Assembly (NCBI RefSeq): GCF_004337705.1
Contig: NZ_SKBU01000006.1
Location: forward strand, 248,001 to 312,000
Length of the DNA: 64,000 bases
From: Rubrobacter taiwanensis
Lineage (GTDB): Bacteria > Actinomycetota > Rubrobacteria > Rubrobacterales > Rubrobacteraceae
Reading direction: 5' to 3'
Position 1 is the first letter of the stretch. The number at the start of each line of letters is the position of its first letter. Both the position numbers and the translations under genes were made by a program. The notes below the pieces were generated by a model that saw only the letters and a list, made by a program, of their open reading frames with translations, was not told the origin of the DNA and made no database searches. Positions 62,842-64,000 of this stretch are shown in pieces.

Positions 62842-63428
62842 CCGGTCTTCTTCCTGATCCGGCCGAACCCCAGAAGGACCCGCGCCCACTCCTTCTCCTC
62901 GGCCAGCGAGTAGAGGTCTATGCTCGCCGCAGCGGTGAGCAGCATCGCCTGGGCGAAGAGCAGCCGAATGACCTCCTCTTCCTCCCCGGTCGCCTCCCTG
63001 ACGTAGGCGTAGATCTCCTCCATCCGCCCCTGCACGGCACGCAAGACCTCAGGGTCCTTGGAGGCAGCGAACATCTGGATGAGCATGAGCAGCTCTTCCC
63101 GCCGGTTCATCAGCCCCACATAAGCCCGCTGTAGAGCCCGTACGGGCTCCTCAGGATTCCTCTCCACAGCCTCCCTCAACGCCGCCATAATGCGGTCGAA
63201 GACCCGCTGCCCGGCCTGCAGGAACAACCCCTTCTTGGAACCAAAGAGCCTTATCACATAAGGCTGGCTCACCCCCACCCGCTCGGCTATGGTATCCGTG
63301 GTCACACCGTGCAGCCCATAAGATGCGAACTCGACTATCGCCGCATCCAACACCATGTCCCGCCGCTCATCCCGGCTCATCCGAGTCCGGCGGGCCGATA
63401 CATCCCTCCGCCCCCGCGCCCTGCTCAT
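62838..63428 (-). CDS. TetR/AcrR-family transcriptional regulator
   Basis: About 196 residues. The N-terminal HTH reads MVLDAAIVEFASYGLHGVTTDTIAERVGVSQPYVIRLFGSKKGLF, the TetR consensus. The C-terminal helical domain (RALQRAYVGLMNRREELLMLIQMFAASKDPEVLRAV) binds an unknown ligand. A basic N-terminal arm (SRARGRRDVSARRTR) is unusual and may add DNA contacts. It is convergent with DUF6114 and is the best candidate for recognising the AGTTATCAT motifs. The start at ATG 63428 is uncertain; ATG 63380 is an alternative. Confidence 0.85.
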   Translation of the reverse strand: MSRARGRRDVSARRTRMSRDERRDMVLDAAIVEFASYGLHGVTTDTIAERVGVSQPYVIRLFGSKKGLFLQAGQRVFDRIMAALREAVERNPEEPVRALQRAYVGLMNRREELLMLIQMFAASKDPEVLRAVQGRMEEIYAYVREATGEEEEVIRLLFAQAMLLTAAASIDLYSLAEEKEWARVLLGFGRIRKKTG

Positions 63429-63498
63429 CTCCGCTCTAAACCCCCTTCTGCTAACCGAATCTCCTACTCTACCCTGAAAATATATCAGCCGTTGATGA

Positions 63499-63768
63499 TT
63501 ACAGGGCACGGACGTCCCTCTCCCCGAGCGGCCTCACCTCGAGGATGAGCTCCCAGGGATAGAAGCTGGCCACCTCTCCGGCCATGAACCGCCCCAGGGA
63601 TCTGGAACGATAGGCCCGCGCAAAGTATACCCCCCTGCTCGTAATCCCCCTCAACCAGCCCACAACCGTATACCGCTCCCCCGCAACCTCTATGAATTCC
63701 AGCTCCACAAGACTCCCGACAAACTCCCGCGAAACGTTCCTTCCCCGAAGCTCCACCGGACGCCTCAT
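63499..63768 (-). CDS. Small beta-rich hypothetical protein
   Basis: 89 residues with alternating hydrophobic strands (LVELEFIEVAGERYTVVGWLRGITSRGVYFARAYR; VASFYPWELILEVRPL), suggestive of an SH3- or PilZ-like barrel. No family is recognised. The ATG at 63768 has GGAGG 6 nt upstream. It is transcribed away from the motif at 63826, so it may belong to the same regulon as the flanking genes. Confidence 0.68.
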   Translation of the reverse strand: MRRPVELRGRNVSREFVGSLVELEFIEVAGERYTVVGWLRGITSRGVYFARAYRSRSLGRFMAGEVASFYPWELILEVRPLGERDVRAL

Positions 63769-63818
63769 TCCTTTCCTCCAAAGAGATCCCCACACATTCT
63801 ATACCGCGGTAGCGAGAT

Positions 63819-63847
63819 TTTACAAAGTTATCATCTAATGCTATCAT
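63819..63847 (+). promoter_or_regulatory. Promoter with conserved motif before the last gene
   Basis: TTTACA (63819-63824), 17 nt, TATCAT (63842-63847). The spacer contains AGTTATCAT at 63826-63834, then TAATGC, matching the spacer of the DUF6230 promoter at 61839-61868. Confidence 0.6.
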
Positions 63848-63885
63848 AGCTGTTGAGGTCCGTAAGGTTACGGTGGGGTGAGCTG

Positions 63886-64000
63886 GTGAGAGTAACGAGG
63901 CTGGTTGCGGGTGGGGCGGCCTTCGGGGCGGGAACGTTGCAGGTGCTGGAGGTCTTTGCGCGGGGTCTCTGGGAGGCGGCGGGGAGGTCCCGGGTGGAGC
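63886..64000 (+). CDS. Unidentified protein, 5' part only
   Basis: The frame is open from GTG 63886 to the right window edge (38 codons: VRVTRLVAGGAAFGAGTLQV...). The N-terminus is mildly hydrophobic, and GGGGTGA lies 4 nt upstream of the GTG. It is expressed from the motif-containing promoter at 63819-63847. Too little is visible to assign a family. Confidence 0.55.
   Translation, partial: MRVTRLVAGGAAFGAGTLQVLEVFARGLWEAAGRSRVE

Overview
This is a very GC-rich bacterial chromosome segment with no rRNA, tRNA, phage or IS genes that I can see. Gene content points to a Gram-positive actinobacterium, most likely Rubrobacter or a close relative: an ergothioneine cluster (egtB-egtC-egtD), the succinylase route to diaminopimelate, a TreT-type trehalose synthase, a two-component DUF6230/DUF6114 locus otherwise familiar from Streptomyces, and an LPxTG surface protein. 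The genus call is inference from gene content, not from a marker gene. Many genes start with TTG behind a strong Shine-Dalgarno (SD) sequence, and several others look leaderless, with a -10 box only 6 to 9 nt before the start codon.

Layout. 0-13 kb: the end of a formate dehydrogenase, an acetate-type symporter pair (DUF485 + actP), a secreted LVIVD-repeat protein, a TrpB2-type tryptophan synthase beta, a large MalT-like LuxR regulator, an isochorismatase-type hydrolase, a DUF815 ATPase and a glutathione transferase. 13-21 kb: dapF, a Gate-domain membrane protein, an S9 peptidase, a TPP-riboswitch-controlled tenA with a truncated symporter behind it, and a lysC-dapA-dapB operon. 21-30 kb: a coiled-coil cell-wall protein, egtBCD plus a cupin, the copper operon copA-csoR-copZ with a CsoR-like operator inside its promoter, and treT. 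30-45.5 kb: mreB, a Crp/Fnr regulator, a STAS protein, a bile-acid-symporter-family carrier, a phosphoesterase, two EamA transporters, a complete branched-chain amino acid ABC transporter (livJ divergent from livHMGF), a DedA-family protein and a GbsR-type regulator with its ABC exporter. 45.5-54 kb: a cupin, a Rieske lipoprotein and two DoxX-like proteins, then lysA divergent from dapC-dapD-dapE-aspartate aminotransferase. 54-64 kb: an orphan sensor kinase, an acyltransferase/SGNH protein and an unusual cell-envelope locus.

Pathways. Lysine/DAP synthesis is almost complete within the window (lysC, dapA, dapB, dapD, dapC, dapE, dapF, lysA); only asd is absent. It is split over three places. 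The aspartate aminotransferase-like gene at the end of the dapCDE operon could feed aspartate into lysC.

The most novel part is 58.6-64 kb. A secreted two-enzyme wall hydrolase (lytic transglycosylase + M23 peptidase) carries an N-terminal region resembling DUF6230. It shares an operon with a repeat-rich LPxTG protein. Divergent from that pair is a stand-alone DUF6230-DUF6114 operon, followed by a convergent TetR gene. A shared AGTTATCAT-type motif sits in the promoter regions of both operons and again before the last genes of the window, suggesting one small regulon for a cell-surface system.
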